Source of the DNA: Saxidomus purpurata
Taxonomy: Eukaryota > Mollusca > Bivalvia > Venerida > Veneridae
Assembly (NCBI GenBank): GCA_022818135.1
Contig: JAFMSR010000002.1
Coordinates: 52,071,545 to 52,135,544 of the forward strand
Length of the DNA stretch: 64,000 nucleotides
Direction of reading: 5' to 3'
Part shown: piece after piece, positions 23,207-34,700 of the stretch
Layout: each line of letters begins with the position of its first letter
How positions within the stretch are numbered: position 1 is the stretch's first letter
The notes under the pieces: model-generated
The model's input: only the letters and a program-made list of their open reading frames with translations
What the model was told of the DNA's origin: nothing
Databases searched by the model: none
Made by a program: the position numbers and the translations under genes

Positions 23207-24796
23207 TGGAAATAAATCAATTCAGAAGCTACATGTAGGTTTAAAACTTGCATTTTGGTTCAGAATGTTAAGATATTGGTAAATCTATCCAATTCAAATG
23301 TAAAAGTAGAAATTATATTGAAATAAAAAAGAAATACTCAACGTTTTAAATACTTTCATATTAAAGGGGAGTAATAACAAAAGTTAATAAAATGTAAATG
23401 TCTGATAGGGATCTAACTCAATGAAATGGGTCTTTTTGTTCATTAAATTAATCTCTAACAGAATAAACAAAAAGTAAAAATTGTCATAAAATGTTGCTTA
23501 AAAGTAATTGACCACCTTTAAAAATCGAACCTTTAATCAATGTGAACCTTCAACTATGGATATGCCTTTTTGAACACACACATGTAGCTAACCAACACAC
23601 AAACGACTTTATGTCGCTTCAATATAATCTGTGCCAACTGTGTAGACAAGTGAACGTAAATGTGGCATGTTTAACTAAACGTTTTCCTTTTCAAGCACAT
23701 CTGTCCCTAACCTTTCTTCCGTTGTCGATTGTCAGCTGTTTGTAGTAACAACCTGATCTCAAAACTGCGTTTTCTACTAGCCGTGTTCGACACGTACGCT
23801 GAGTTTGAGGGTCCTACACCTAAATGATCTTCAGTATATATTACAAATGTGTTGTTCAATTATAGGTCACCACAACCTTGTCATTTAACTCATTGATCTC
23901 ATAAGCTAGTGAAAGTCATTTACTGATCACTACCAATCTCAATTTTTGAGGATCCCAGGTTCAAGTATTCTTGAGTTATTAATTGGAAACTAATTTTCTG
24001 TAGGCCGTTTATGCGTAAAATAATTTTATCATTCTATACATATTTTTAACCTTCTTCTTTTTCTACTTTTAAGTCTGATTTCAAACAATAATGCAAAAAT
24101 GATTCTTGCACGATCCGCTTTCATCAATGAAATAAGACAACATGACTGCCATAAGACGATACCAAAGTTATAATTCTACTGTTCTTATTTATACGTTTTT
24201 TTCTACAAAAAGATGTTGATTTGTCCAAATTATTGCCGCCATATTAAACGTGACTGAATTCTATAAAAACTAAACGTTTGATATACAGACAACTGAAAAT
24301 AATTATCTTTGGAACTCATTTCTAATATTTCATTATATTATGACCATCTACCTAGATTGTTTAAAAGATATAGATTTGTCAAAAATGTCCGGACTACTGC
24401 AGAACAAATTAATACATGTAAAGGAAACTAAGTGGTCGAAATTCACGGAGTGACGTTTTGCACTAGGTTTATTGACTCGAATTATACATAAAATCAGGAT
24501 TGAATCACGTGAACCTGGCATAGGGCATGGACCACAATTTACTAATATATTAAACAAACAAAATAATAGATATAAAAATGTTTCTCTATATACCTGTAGT
24601 AGTAACGGTATATATTGTATACCTGTCATAAAAAACTTAATCCTGATTGGCTGATAGCGCTCACGTGCCGGGTCTGAAAAAGTATGTGTAGACCAAGTAA
24701 TGATGTGTAGACCTGCACGGATTTGAAGACGTAATTTCTGTGATATGTTTGCATGATTTTCACTACTCTTTATGAAGTATACGATATAATAATTTT

Positions 24797-24924
24797 AGAC
24801 TAGTGTTTCGGTCAATACATAGTTTTGCGGACCTGTTAAAAGTGATATTGACCGAGAACAAAGTCTGAGGTCAATATCATTTAAACAGGTCCGCAAAACT
24901 ATGTATTGACCTCAAAATTAGTCT
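24797..24924. mobile_element. Foldback element with ~43-bp hairpin arms
   Basis: GGTCAATACATAGTTTTGCG (from 24810) runs into GGACCTGTT...ATATTGACC. The whole arm returns inverted at 24869-24911 with few mismatches around a ~15-base loop. An outer AGACTA/TAGTCT pair (24797, 24919) extends the symmetry across an asymmetric bulge. The structure fits a foldback-type or MITE-like nonautonomous element. Confidence 0.8.
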
Positions 24925-25154
24925 ATAAATGTATAATATACAATCCCCGGGTTCAGAATCCACAAATATATACACTGACCTTACTCAAAAAGTCGTGCGC
25001 TAATACTTCCAGTTCGATTTTCAGACTTTGTCTTGTTTGACGCAGAAATAACTATTCTATAATATTTTGCATAATATTTAGTCAAAAAATTGCTTTTAGA
25101 TTAACTAAATGCGGCGAGCGAATAAACTTGTAAAATCTGAGTGGAACTTGCGAT

Positions 25155-25990
25155 GTGACCGCCGTTACGAGAACAATTTTGCGTATTTTAATTAATTTAT
25201 TTCCCTTTAGTCTTATCAATTATCTTTTACAAAATGATAATAAACTTCTGAATTACTCATCTTGTTTGATTTCAACGTGAGTAAAACTTTTAATTATGTG
25301 TTACATTTTGTTAAAATACAATATGAACGAATAAATTTGAAATTATTATTCATAACTTAAGATATGGGTTGTTGTAATGCCTGAAGTCTTTTGCTATTCC
25401 TCAAAGATTTTAATGAAAAGCAAAAACATTGACCATATGGTCGATTTTATTTTGTTCTTAAAACCTATAGTTTTGCAAACATCGCCAAAATATGTCGCAT
25501 ACCGGTCTAAAAATCCGATTGCGGAACCAGAATCAGATTGGGGCTGCTTACACGGTTGAAAAATCGAGAACGAGCATTTGTCGTCTAAAGTCTTTTAACA
25601 AAGTTTATTACATTTGTCATTGTGCAAAAATCTTCACGTTTCACATTAAATCAAAAATAAGTGTTTAACTTAGCCAGTTTCTTTTAGTCTTTGTGAAAAT
25701 GAAAAAGTCTACAAGATGAAGACTTCAGTCATCACAAAACGTTTTGTTTCAAACTAATACATTTTTAAGTACAACTTTTACTCCGTAAAAAATCATGACA
25801 TCAAAAAATAAACTTAGCATGTTGTCGAATTCCCAGAAGTTGAAATAACCAGAACTTTCTAGTCTTTTTATAAAACAACACATGCTGGAGACCAAATGGT
25901 TTACATTAATAGGAAATGAAATAAAGCAAAATATGCAAATAATATATCGCAACTGGTGGCCCATTAACGCTTCCGTAGTTAATAGTTACA
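25155..25990 (-). mobile_element. Diverged inverted copy of the 30.06-30.88 kb DNA transposon
   Basis: Read on the minus strand this matches 30061-30860. Shared blocks are the AACTGGTGGCCC end, CACAAAACGTTTTGTTTCAAA, GACTTTAGACGACAAATGC and the CGAGAACAATTTTGCG end. The 25.15 kb end has lost a clear terminal inverted repeat. The open frame running out of its right end is not a recognisable protein. Confidence 0.75.
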
Positions 25991-25999
25991 GTAACTGTA

Positions 26000-27640
26000 G
26001 ATTTCTATATAAAATCCATTTAGATTTGTGCATGATATATAAAAATGTCACGTGGGTTGTTCACACTGATATAGAAAAGTTTTGGGTCTCGGGATCTCGT
26101 GACTACGAAATACGGAATATCGGTTCTCTGCGGGAAAACTATAATTTCTTATGGAGAAAGGCTTTAGAAATATCTCACAAATGTACTTATCTTCTCGGAA
26201 CCTTGGTTAGTGGTTATTACCGTTCAGTAGCATGCTCTCTTTCGCTGGTTATAAAAGCTCTCATCCTGAGTAGGTAGACATAGCTTTGAATCAATAGGTA
26301 AATAGTGGAAAGAAATTGTTTTACAGAAATGGCCTATCTATAGCAATGTGAATTTTAAATAAGGATGATAATAACCCGAATCAAATACACATATTCATGT
26401 TTTATGTAATATGTTATCATCTTTTGTTTCATGTAATAATAAAACTCTCCATTTAATGACCAAAGCTGTTTTCCTTTTCGTACTAGATTCAAGGAACAAT
26501 TCTGGGAACAGTCGTTACACAAAACACTTTTCTTATAACGGAATTTTATAGAATGGACGTTTAGAGATTCGACATCGTGATTAATATCCTACGAGGTTTC
26601 TGTGTTTGTTTGGTTCGACAAAATATTTGCCGATGCCGTAGTAAAAATATGTTTTGTATGAATGAGTATATTAATAACATAATAATATTAATTTCCTTCG
26701 CTGCTGTAGACCAGTGAGTGAGCTGTTTCAAGTTGAAATTTTAAAAATTAATCATGTTTATTGATATCGAAGACGTTTAACGTAGATTATTGTATGGATG
26801 TCTCAGTCATTTGTTGGTTTAGTTATAATATGTATGAAAATGACATTTACCAAATGGGAACTTATTTGTGTCCGAAATTATTTTATGAAGACACATGTAT
26901 CCTCCACTGTCCTAAAATCGTAAATGTCCGAATTTCGAGAATGATGTGTTGTTCTAATTCTTTCTCGACAGAATTTTGACTGCGCATGTCTGTCTTTTGA
27001 AAATTGTTTAAAAACAATATTCCTAATGTGAAACAGTCATATTTCCCAAATTTAATGTGATATTAAGCTGATGATGTTGAGTTTATGCAAAACACGCAAC
27101 CAATGTTTTTCTTATTAATTTTTTGGGGGGTTCACTTCAGACCCCTCGTTTGAGCCCCTAAGATGTATATCTAGAGAGAAGTCTCAAATTTTCGTTCCTC
27201 GTCCTTTACTGGATGACGTAATACATTTACTCGAGTAGGGAAAACATATGTTTTACATTGTTACTTTCGGACTTTGTTGAATATTTTGAATGCTTTCTTC
27301 ATGTTACATGTTGATTTTATGAGTGTGATTTTTAAAAAAGAAACGACAACAAAATCTTACGTCCGCGAATTTTGGAAGAACGATGATATATACAAAGCTT
27401 TTTTATGCATACGACAGATACATTGCAAGAACGACACAATCTTATTCGATTTCCTATTTTAGTACATATTACATTTCGTTCTTTGATATTATTTCCGTCA
27501 TCTTTCAGACTAATCAGTAACATTTTTTAACGTTTCAGTAGCGGTGAATAATGTGTGTCTGCCAACATTGTCTTGTTTCCTAGATAGTACGTCCAACTTC
27601 ACTTCGAAAATTAGTTTTTACACCCCCTGAACACAAAGAC
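26000..27640. other. No gene recognised
   Basis: AT-rich DNA with short open frames on both strands and no domain motif. Nothing here reads as a spliced exon or a defined repeat. Confidence 0.5.
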
Positions 27641-27649
27641 TGAATCTTG

Positions 27650-28560
27650 TGGACACTAGATCTCCAATACCCCTGGTTAGAATTTAATGATACTTCACAC
27701 AAGTAATAAGTACGATCATGCCTAGTTGTGCATGGCTTAGATGTCGGGTCTTTAGGTTGAAGGTCAAGGTCACAGGGGCTCGGGATAGTAAAATCTTTTT
27801 GACGATAAATCTCGAAAACCCCTAGTCAGAATTAGATGATACTTCACGCAAGTGATAAGCATAATGCCTAGTTGTGCATGGTCTATGTGTAAGGTCTCTA
27901 GGTCAAAGTTCAATGTCACAGGGGCTCGACATGGTAAAATCTTGTGGACGCTGAATCTCCAAAACCCCTTGTTTGAATTTAATGATACTATACACAAGTG
28001 ATAAGTACAATGCTTCGTTGTGTATGGTCCAGGTTTTGGGTCTCTTGGTCAAAGATCAAGTTCACAGGGGCTCGAGATGGAAAAATCTTGTGGACGCCAA
28101 ATCCACAAACTCCTGGTCAGAATTTAATGATAATTCACACAAGTGATAAGTACAATGCCTAGTTGTGCATGGTCTAGGTTTCAGGTGTCTATGTCAAAGG
28201 TTAAGGTCACAGGGTTCGAGATGGATAATCTTGTGGACGCTAAATCTCCAAAACCCAAGATCAGATTTTAATGATACTTCACATAAAAGATAAGTACAAT
28301 GCCTAATGTGCATGGTCTAGGTTTTAGGTCTCTAGGTCTAAGGTTAAGGTCATAGGGGCTCGAGATGGTGAATTCCTGTGGGCGCTCAATCTCCAAAACC
28401 CCTGGTCAGAATTTAATGATACTTCATAGAAGTGATAAGCACCATGCTTAGCTGTGTATGGTCTATGTTTCGGGTGACTAGATCAAAGGTCACAGGGGCT
28501 TGAGAAAGTAAAATGTGTGCGCTTTTAATCTCCAAATCCACTGGTCAAAATAAAATTATA
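27650..28560. repeat. Tandem array of ~145-bp units
   Basis: Six to seven imperfect units are present, each with 'AATCTCCAAAACCCCTGGTC', AATTTAATGATACTTCACA, AAGTGATAAGTACAATGCC, TAGTTGTGCATGGTCTAGG and AAGGTCAAGGTCACAGGGGC. Open frames inside are not genes. The AGGTCAAGGTCA core is shared with the array at the left end of the window. Confidence 0.9.
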
Positions 28561-29297
28561 CTCCACAGAAGCATTAAGTTGTGCAGGTCCAATAATCAAA
28601 GCATCAAGTATTACATTAATTTTAATTACTGTGTCAGTGGTGTGTTCAGAGGGTATTCATCACCTTCAGTGATAGTTCTAGTTATTTTTGTCCCTCTTTT
28701 AAGGAGGTTGGTGCTCTATGGAGATGTCGTGTAGGGAGGTTGGACTGCATTTTATAAAAAAATGTCTATTTCCTGAAACAACGTCTTTCCGCAAAGTACA
28801 CGTCTACTTGATGTTATTTATACATATTCTACTCTAAAACGGATAATTTATAAAACAGATGGCTAACGTTAACCAGTGTGTTCGATGAGCATATGTTACA
28901 GCTTTCCTTTCATAACGACTGCATCTTTCAAACATATTGGATACAAGGCATGTGAACATAATTAATAAATATGTCAGAGTCATTGTTGCAATGAAACTAC
29001 TCTTACGGCAGCAAAAAACATCCCTCTCTTTTTATGGGGCCACCACGATATGACCTGAATAAAAAAATGTACAGCAGGATGAACATTTGAAATCAAAATG
29101 ATATTTTTGAAAAGTCCATGTTTGAGGCTCGAACGTTCAAAAATAGAGAATAGAAACGGGACTAACAATCTATAACATGTGATAGCAGGATTCTTTTATT
29201 TAGCAGCAGTAATCAATTAAGCGAGATAATTAAAATCGTAGTGATAGAGGATAAAATAACACTAAATAACAATAAACTTGTTCACGATATTCAAAGG

Positions 29298-30891
29298 AGA
29301 ATAAAATGGAAGCGTTTATGGTACACCCCGATGATGTGATCATGTTGGAGTGTTCATATCGACATAGTGTAAAATAACACGATATGTCGTGATAATGAAG
29401 ACGTCTTGCCTACATAATTATTATAGTTTTACCACACAATTCTATCGGACATACTGACATGTAGCTGTCTTCTCGACATAAATTATTCCGACATCTTCAA
29501 AATAATATTTTGTTCGACATTCATGTACATCAAGTCGTTTTGTCTACATGATAATTGCGGCTTATCTAACATACTTACACGAAGTTATCACCTCGACATA
29601 AATTATATTTTTTCGACATACATCAACTACAATGTAGTATTGTCGACGTGCAGTATCTCGCTATAACAATATTCTATACGTTTGCCGATGTATGTTATCC
29701 TGGCTTACACATTCATAACAAAATTGGTACAAAATATGTTGGAATCTCATCAAGCCTTCAAAAGTTACGTCGCTTTAAATTTGTAGTATATATCAAAATT
29801 TAAACAAAGTCAGTTTGTCGCATTTAATTAGGTTGGCATGCCGTGTAAATAACACGAAAAGTACACTTCTTTCTTTATCATCATGGCCAGTTTTTGAATA
29901 CGTGTCTGCTTAATTTTTGACGACATGTTCAGTTCTTTTTCAACATCGTGGCCAGTTTTTCCTATTTGACGTCTTAAATTTTTACGGGTTGCTGTGTTAT
30001 ATGTCGTCATGTCGTCCTATAGGAACTCGACTCTAAACATATCATCGGGGTGTACCATATAAGCGTTAAAGGGCCACCAGTTGCAAGATATCTTTTGCAT
30101 ATTTTGCTTTCATTTATTTTCTATTGACGTGAAATATTTGGTCTTTTACATTTATTTTTTTACAAAAAGACCAGAAAATTCTAGTTAATTCGACTTCGTG
30201 TAATTCGACAATATGCTTTTTTTGATGTCATGATTTTTCACGAATATTAATTTGAAACAAAACATTTTGTGATGACTGAAGTTTTTATCTTCGTTTGACT
30301 TTATCATTTTCACATAGACTACAGAAACTGGTTAAAACGTATTTTGTTTTCATGTGAAACGTAAAGAGTTTTGCACAGTAACAGATGTAATAGACTTTGC
30401 AAGAAGACTTTAGACGACAAATGCTCAATCTTTATTTTTAAATATATATATATATCACAAACTGATTCTGGTTACGCAATCGGGATTTTTAGAACGGTAT
30501 GCGACATATTTTTGGCGACTTTTGCAAAACTATAAGTTTTAGAATAAAATTAATTCGACATTAAGGTTAGTGTTTTGCTTTTGATTTAAAATCTATGTGA
30601 AATAGCGAAAAACTTCAAGCTTTGCTACAAAACATATCTTACATTACAAAATAATAATTTCAAATTCATTAGTTCATATTGTATTTTGACAAAATGTAAA
30701 ACGACAAAATTAAAAGTCGACATCAAACAATATGAGTAATTCAGAAGTTTATAATCATTTTGTAAAAAAAATAAATAGTAAAGACCAAAAGTTTCGCACC
30801 AATAAGAAAAAAATTAATTGAAATACGCAAAACTGTTCTCGTAACTAGTGGCCCTTTAACGCTTCCGTAGTATACGCTTCCATAGAATAAT
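29298..30891. mobile_element. DNA transposon (8-bp TSD) with a second element nested in its left end
   Basis: The outer element is 29306-30883, excluding the flanking direct repeats AGAATAAA (29298-29305) and AGAATAAT (30884-30891), which look like an 8-bp target-site duplication. Its inverted ends share ATGGAAGCGT and AAGCGTTAAAGGGCCAC. The left end is split by the element at 29319-30057. No transposase is present, so it is nonautonomous. An 8-bp duplication would fit a hAT-type element, but the family is not proven. Confidence 0.7.
29319..30057. mobile_element. 739-bp nonautonomous transposon, TA-flanked
   Basis: Perfect 17-bp terminal inverted repeats TGGTACACCCCGATGAT are flanked by TA on both sides, as in Tc1/mariner-type insertions. 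The interior is rich in TCGACATA/TATGTCGA motifs and shows an imperfect internal repeat near 29880-29990 (GGCCAGTTTTT twice). There is no transposase. It interrupts the left terminal repeat of the outer element, so it is the younger insertion. Confidence 0.8.
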
Positions 30892-30904
30892 TAAATTGTG
30901 TTTG

Positions 30905-31045
30905 GCATATTAAAGAGGCATTCCCTACATCAAGCAGATTATATTCTCGAAACATAGATTATGTGATCAATGAACGTAAAATGATAAATAAGTATAATTT
31001 CAAAGAAGAACGTATGGCGAAAAATGCTTCATTTTACCACAACTA
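30905..31045. repeat. Dispersed repeat, copy 1
   Basis: This resembles 37522-37662 in the same orientation: both carry AGCAGATTATATTCTCGAAA, CATAGATTATGT, CAATGAACGTAAAA and GAAGAAC. It is noncoding. Confidence 0.75.
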
Positions 31046-31600
31046 ATCACGGTACTGTAGTATATTTTAAACCGCTGATTTTATCGATAATGACTGGGAA
31101 TGCAAAGCTGCAACTCGTAGGTTAAGTAATAATACTTCCAAAGATTATTATAACATAGTATTCATGTTTTGGATGTTATTTAGCTTGGCATCAGTTATCG
31201 GGTATGTCCCTTTAAAGAGTTTTGATACACATATTGATAATATAAAGAGACACAGTTTAAATCCACAGGAGACATATATTCACAGTGTGGACTTAGTTTG
31301 TTCATATACTAGCAAACTAGCGTCACTTATGACTTAGAGTAAGTAAAAACGTTTGAAGTTTAATAAAGGTAAGGTTACGTTAGAAGTATTAATAAAGTAC
31401 ATGTTACATATATTATGTATCTTCATGGTTCTCATAATTAAGCAACTGAACCAAAAGGTAACGTATTCACTGTAACATAAAAAAAAACAATCTGGCAAAG
31501 GCAAGTCATAATAAAAGTCATGATACAATAAAATAGTCAAATTGTTTATCATCCAGTGTCAAAGCTACCAGCGGCATCTCTGCTGAAGGATCACGCCCTT

Positions 31601-31754
31601 TCACTCTTTGATTGCGTACGTTTGATGTGTTTCTTGCGCTCTTGTCACATATGTATATGTACTGCGTGCGGATCTTTCGGTTTCACTGTCCCTTGACCCG
31701 TCAGTCACAGAGCGGCAACATATCCTCCTGCACACAGACTGCTCACAAAATTGT
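31601..31754 (-). CDS. GPCR exon 9: C-terminal tail and stop
   Basis: Acceptor TTGTTTTCACAG. It begins with FCEQSVCRRICC, a helix-8-like basic/cysteine segment. A Ser/Thr-rich tail follows and ends YAIKE then TGA. The stop at 31601 fits the usual tail length of peptide receptors. Confidence 0.85.
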
Positions 31755-34700
31755 CTGTGAAAACAAACCTATAACTTATTTTATAATATAATAAAAAAGT
31801 TTAAATCGGTGTTACAAATATCATTATTCTATTAACGGAAATTATTTTATTGATAAATATGTGAAGAAAATGTCACTAAGATTACTATTTAAACATTTCG
31901 TTAAGGCTAGCCTCATTGTCTCATTTCTGAGGCATTACCGGAGACATTTCGAACATTTATTCCTAAGTCCCTTCTCATTACAAAGAAGGTCTAATAAAAC
32001 ATGAAATTTTATGCGCAAAACAGTACTCCCTGCTCTCTAAGATCTAATGGGCGTCATAAAAATTTGAACGCTGGCAGCTTTGTACCGGAGTTTCTTAACG
32101 GAAGATGATCAAGTTAGAATATTGACGTATAAATAAATTGTACAATCAAAGATGCACGTACATGCACATAATGAAATAATCTAACGACACTCATTTAGGC
32201 GTGATTAATATTTAAAGTATTTTAATCAGATACAACAACATAATGAAACACCTTTATCATTTTAGTTGATCTATACTTACGATGACATTGCCATGAAAAG
32301 GTAAGGGTTTATTGCACTACCAAAGTATGTCAAACCCGATCCTATAATCGACAGGGTATCCGTATTATCCGGATGAATGATCTTCCTGACTTGGTCGGTT
32401 ACTTCTAACATCTGGATGACCAAGTGGGGGCCCCAACACATGATAAACAAAACTATTGCCACAATTAACAATGCGACCACCTGCAACAAGAAACAAATAA
32501 AAGACAAGCACAAACCATTGGATACAGTTCTAGCAGTGAGCCACGTTCTCATTGCCTTTAGTAAAATTTCAGACAGAATGTTCTACTCAATTTGTTTTCT
32601 ACGCCTTTACGCAAACGAATCAAATAAAATTACCAATTTTAAGCCTTTTTAAATTAAATGTAACTCAGTAATGGAACATATGTCCGAAGACCCTTTTAAA
32701 ATAAAAATGTAAGGTTATTAAAATTTTCCAGGTAAAGTGTTTGTTTACTATAGTGCCACCCCTACTTACATGTAAGGTGCAAGTCATTTACAATACATCT
32801 TCTAAGCACATTTACCTCCAGTATCATATCCTTAATACCAGGCATATAGGCAATAGTTGTGCTTTTAAATATATCTTTTGTCTGATTAATCCGAGTATAC
32901 AGTGGTATTAGAAACTAAAAGATATATTATCCATTTTTTTATTTGCAAATGACTGAAAACCAATGCAATGGCTCCTTACTGTGATGTCCTAGACTATTAC
33001 TGTAAAATGTACAACAACATAACATACACCATTAGTATCATTAACTTACCCTTCTGCGTGCCCCGATACTGCTAGAGCTTTTCTGAACCTGGCCTCTGCA
33101 ATTAGCGTTATTGATACACGTTGACAAAAAAGGAAATGTTACTTCAAATTTTAGTCAATTCATTAATTAATTAATTTATGATTGCATTAATGACATAGCA
33201 ACTCCTATCGTGTTTTGCAAACATTATAAACAAAGAAACAATGAACGATGATATAATAATTGTAGTTATAAAGATAAATAATCTAGTTTTTAATTATTAC
33301 ATTGTTTCAATTGATACCCTGCGTTTCGTTTCGATTACAATTTGTAACTTTAAACATCAATAAGAAGTTTCCAAAGTTCGTTAAACTCACTTTCTGTCGT
33401 TTATCTTAAACTAATTAAGGACAGTTCTATTCTATTAAAAGGGATGTTCATGATCAGATTCTTACAATTACAATCATTACCATAAAAATGTAAAATGAGG
33501 TTTTACCTCGGATTTCCCTGTAATTTCTCAGAAACCATGGTGCTTTTCCAGAGAACCTTACAGCTCAGTGTGTATGTAACGATCATGATTATGGAAGGTA
33601 TCACAAACAGAATTCCAAGCATGTAACCAAAATATACCACGACCAGTGCAAATGACGATGACTGCTGGTTACACACCAGTGATAATGTCTTCCGGTTTGT
33701 ATAAAGTTGCTGAAATTGACGCACTTACGATATTAAAATATTCACAAGAGCGATATAATTTTCCGACTCAAGCATAGTTGATAAAACACACACTTTCGTA
33801 TACTCCTCTCAATAAGTGACATACCACAAATTGATCTGAATAGTTTTTTAACACTTCCCCTACGGCAATCAGTAAATGCATTCATGCAACTTAAAATGTA
33901 TACTCGTCAAGAGGCTTCATGTTTTGTATAGAGTAATGTCTCTTGGAAATATTATGTACTTTATACTACCCGAAACTGACTTTGTAGGAGTTATCAATGT
34001 GTTACGTTTACAGGTCTGGATTAAAACACAATGTTTACGTCTTAAGACACTATAATTACTTTAAATTAATATTAAATCGCAACAAATTCAGCATATAGGA
34101 TCTCCGTCGAGCCTTCAATTGGCCAAGCTATAAACACTTTTACCAACTCTGTTTGACTACAATTGAATTAAACATCAATGACCATTATTAAAGAAGTTGT
34201 AAATCAATGACAATTAGGATGAAAGTTATATTCCGACCGCCTTGAAAAACGCCGTATTGCCCACATTTGCAAATACCAAAAGGATAACGCGCCTCATATT
34301 AGAAAATCTGTTTTATGGAAAAAAATACAAAATGTTCCTTCACGCTGTCATTTAGTTTCTGCTTAGTGTCCATCATCGTGTAATCAAAAATAAAACAGTT
34401 ATAATAATCAATGTGTTTCTCGATTTTAACGGTATAAATCAGTTGCAAATACACTTGATTGTCTAGATGCACAAGTTATGATAACACCGGCAATTCGTTA
34501 AACTATGATATTGCTTGTCAATTTGTATATTATCCATTCGAAAAGAATATCACGTATTTTGCAACAGACACAATGATTCCATTCAATTTATTATAGACAA
34601 ATGTTTAACAGAATACTTTTATAATGGTTAAACAAAATTATTTCTCTGTTTCACTGACATTTCAAATATTCTCATCCAGTCAAATAATTACATAAGCCTT

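Noticed and set aside
25882..26277. 131-codon open frame on the plus strand
   Set aside because: It starts inside transposon-derived sequence and reads out of its end. No domain, no splice context and atypical composition, so a chance frame.
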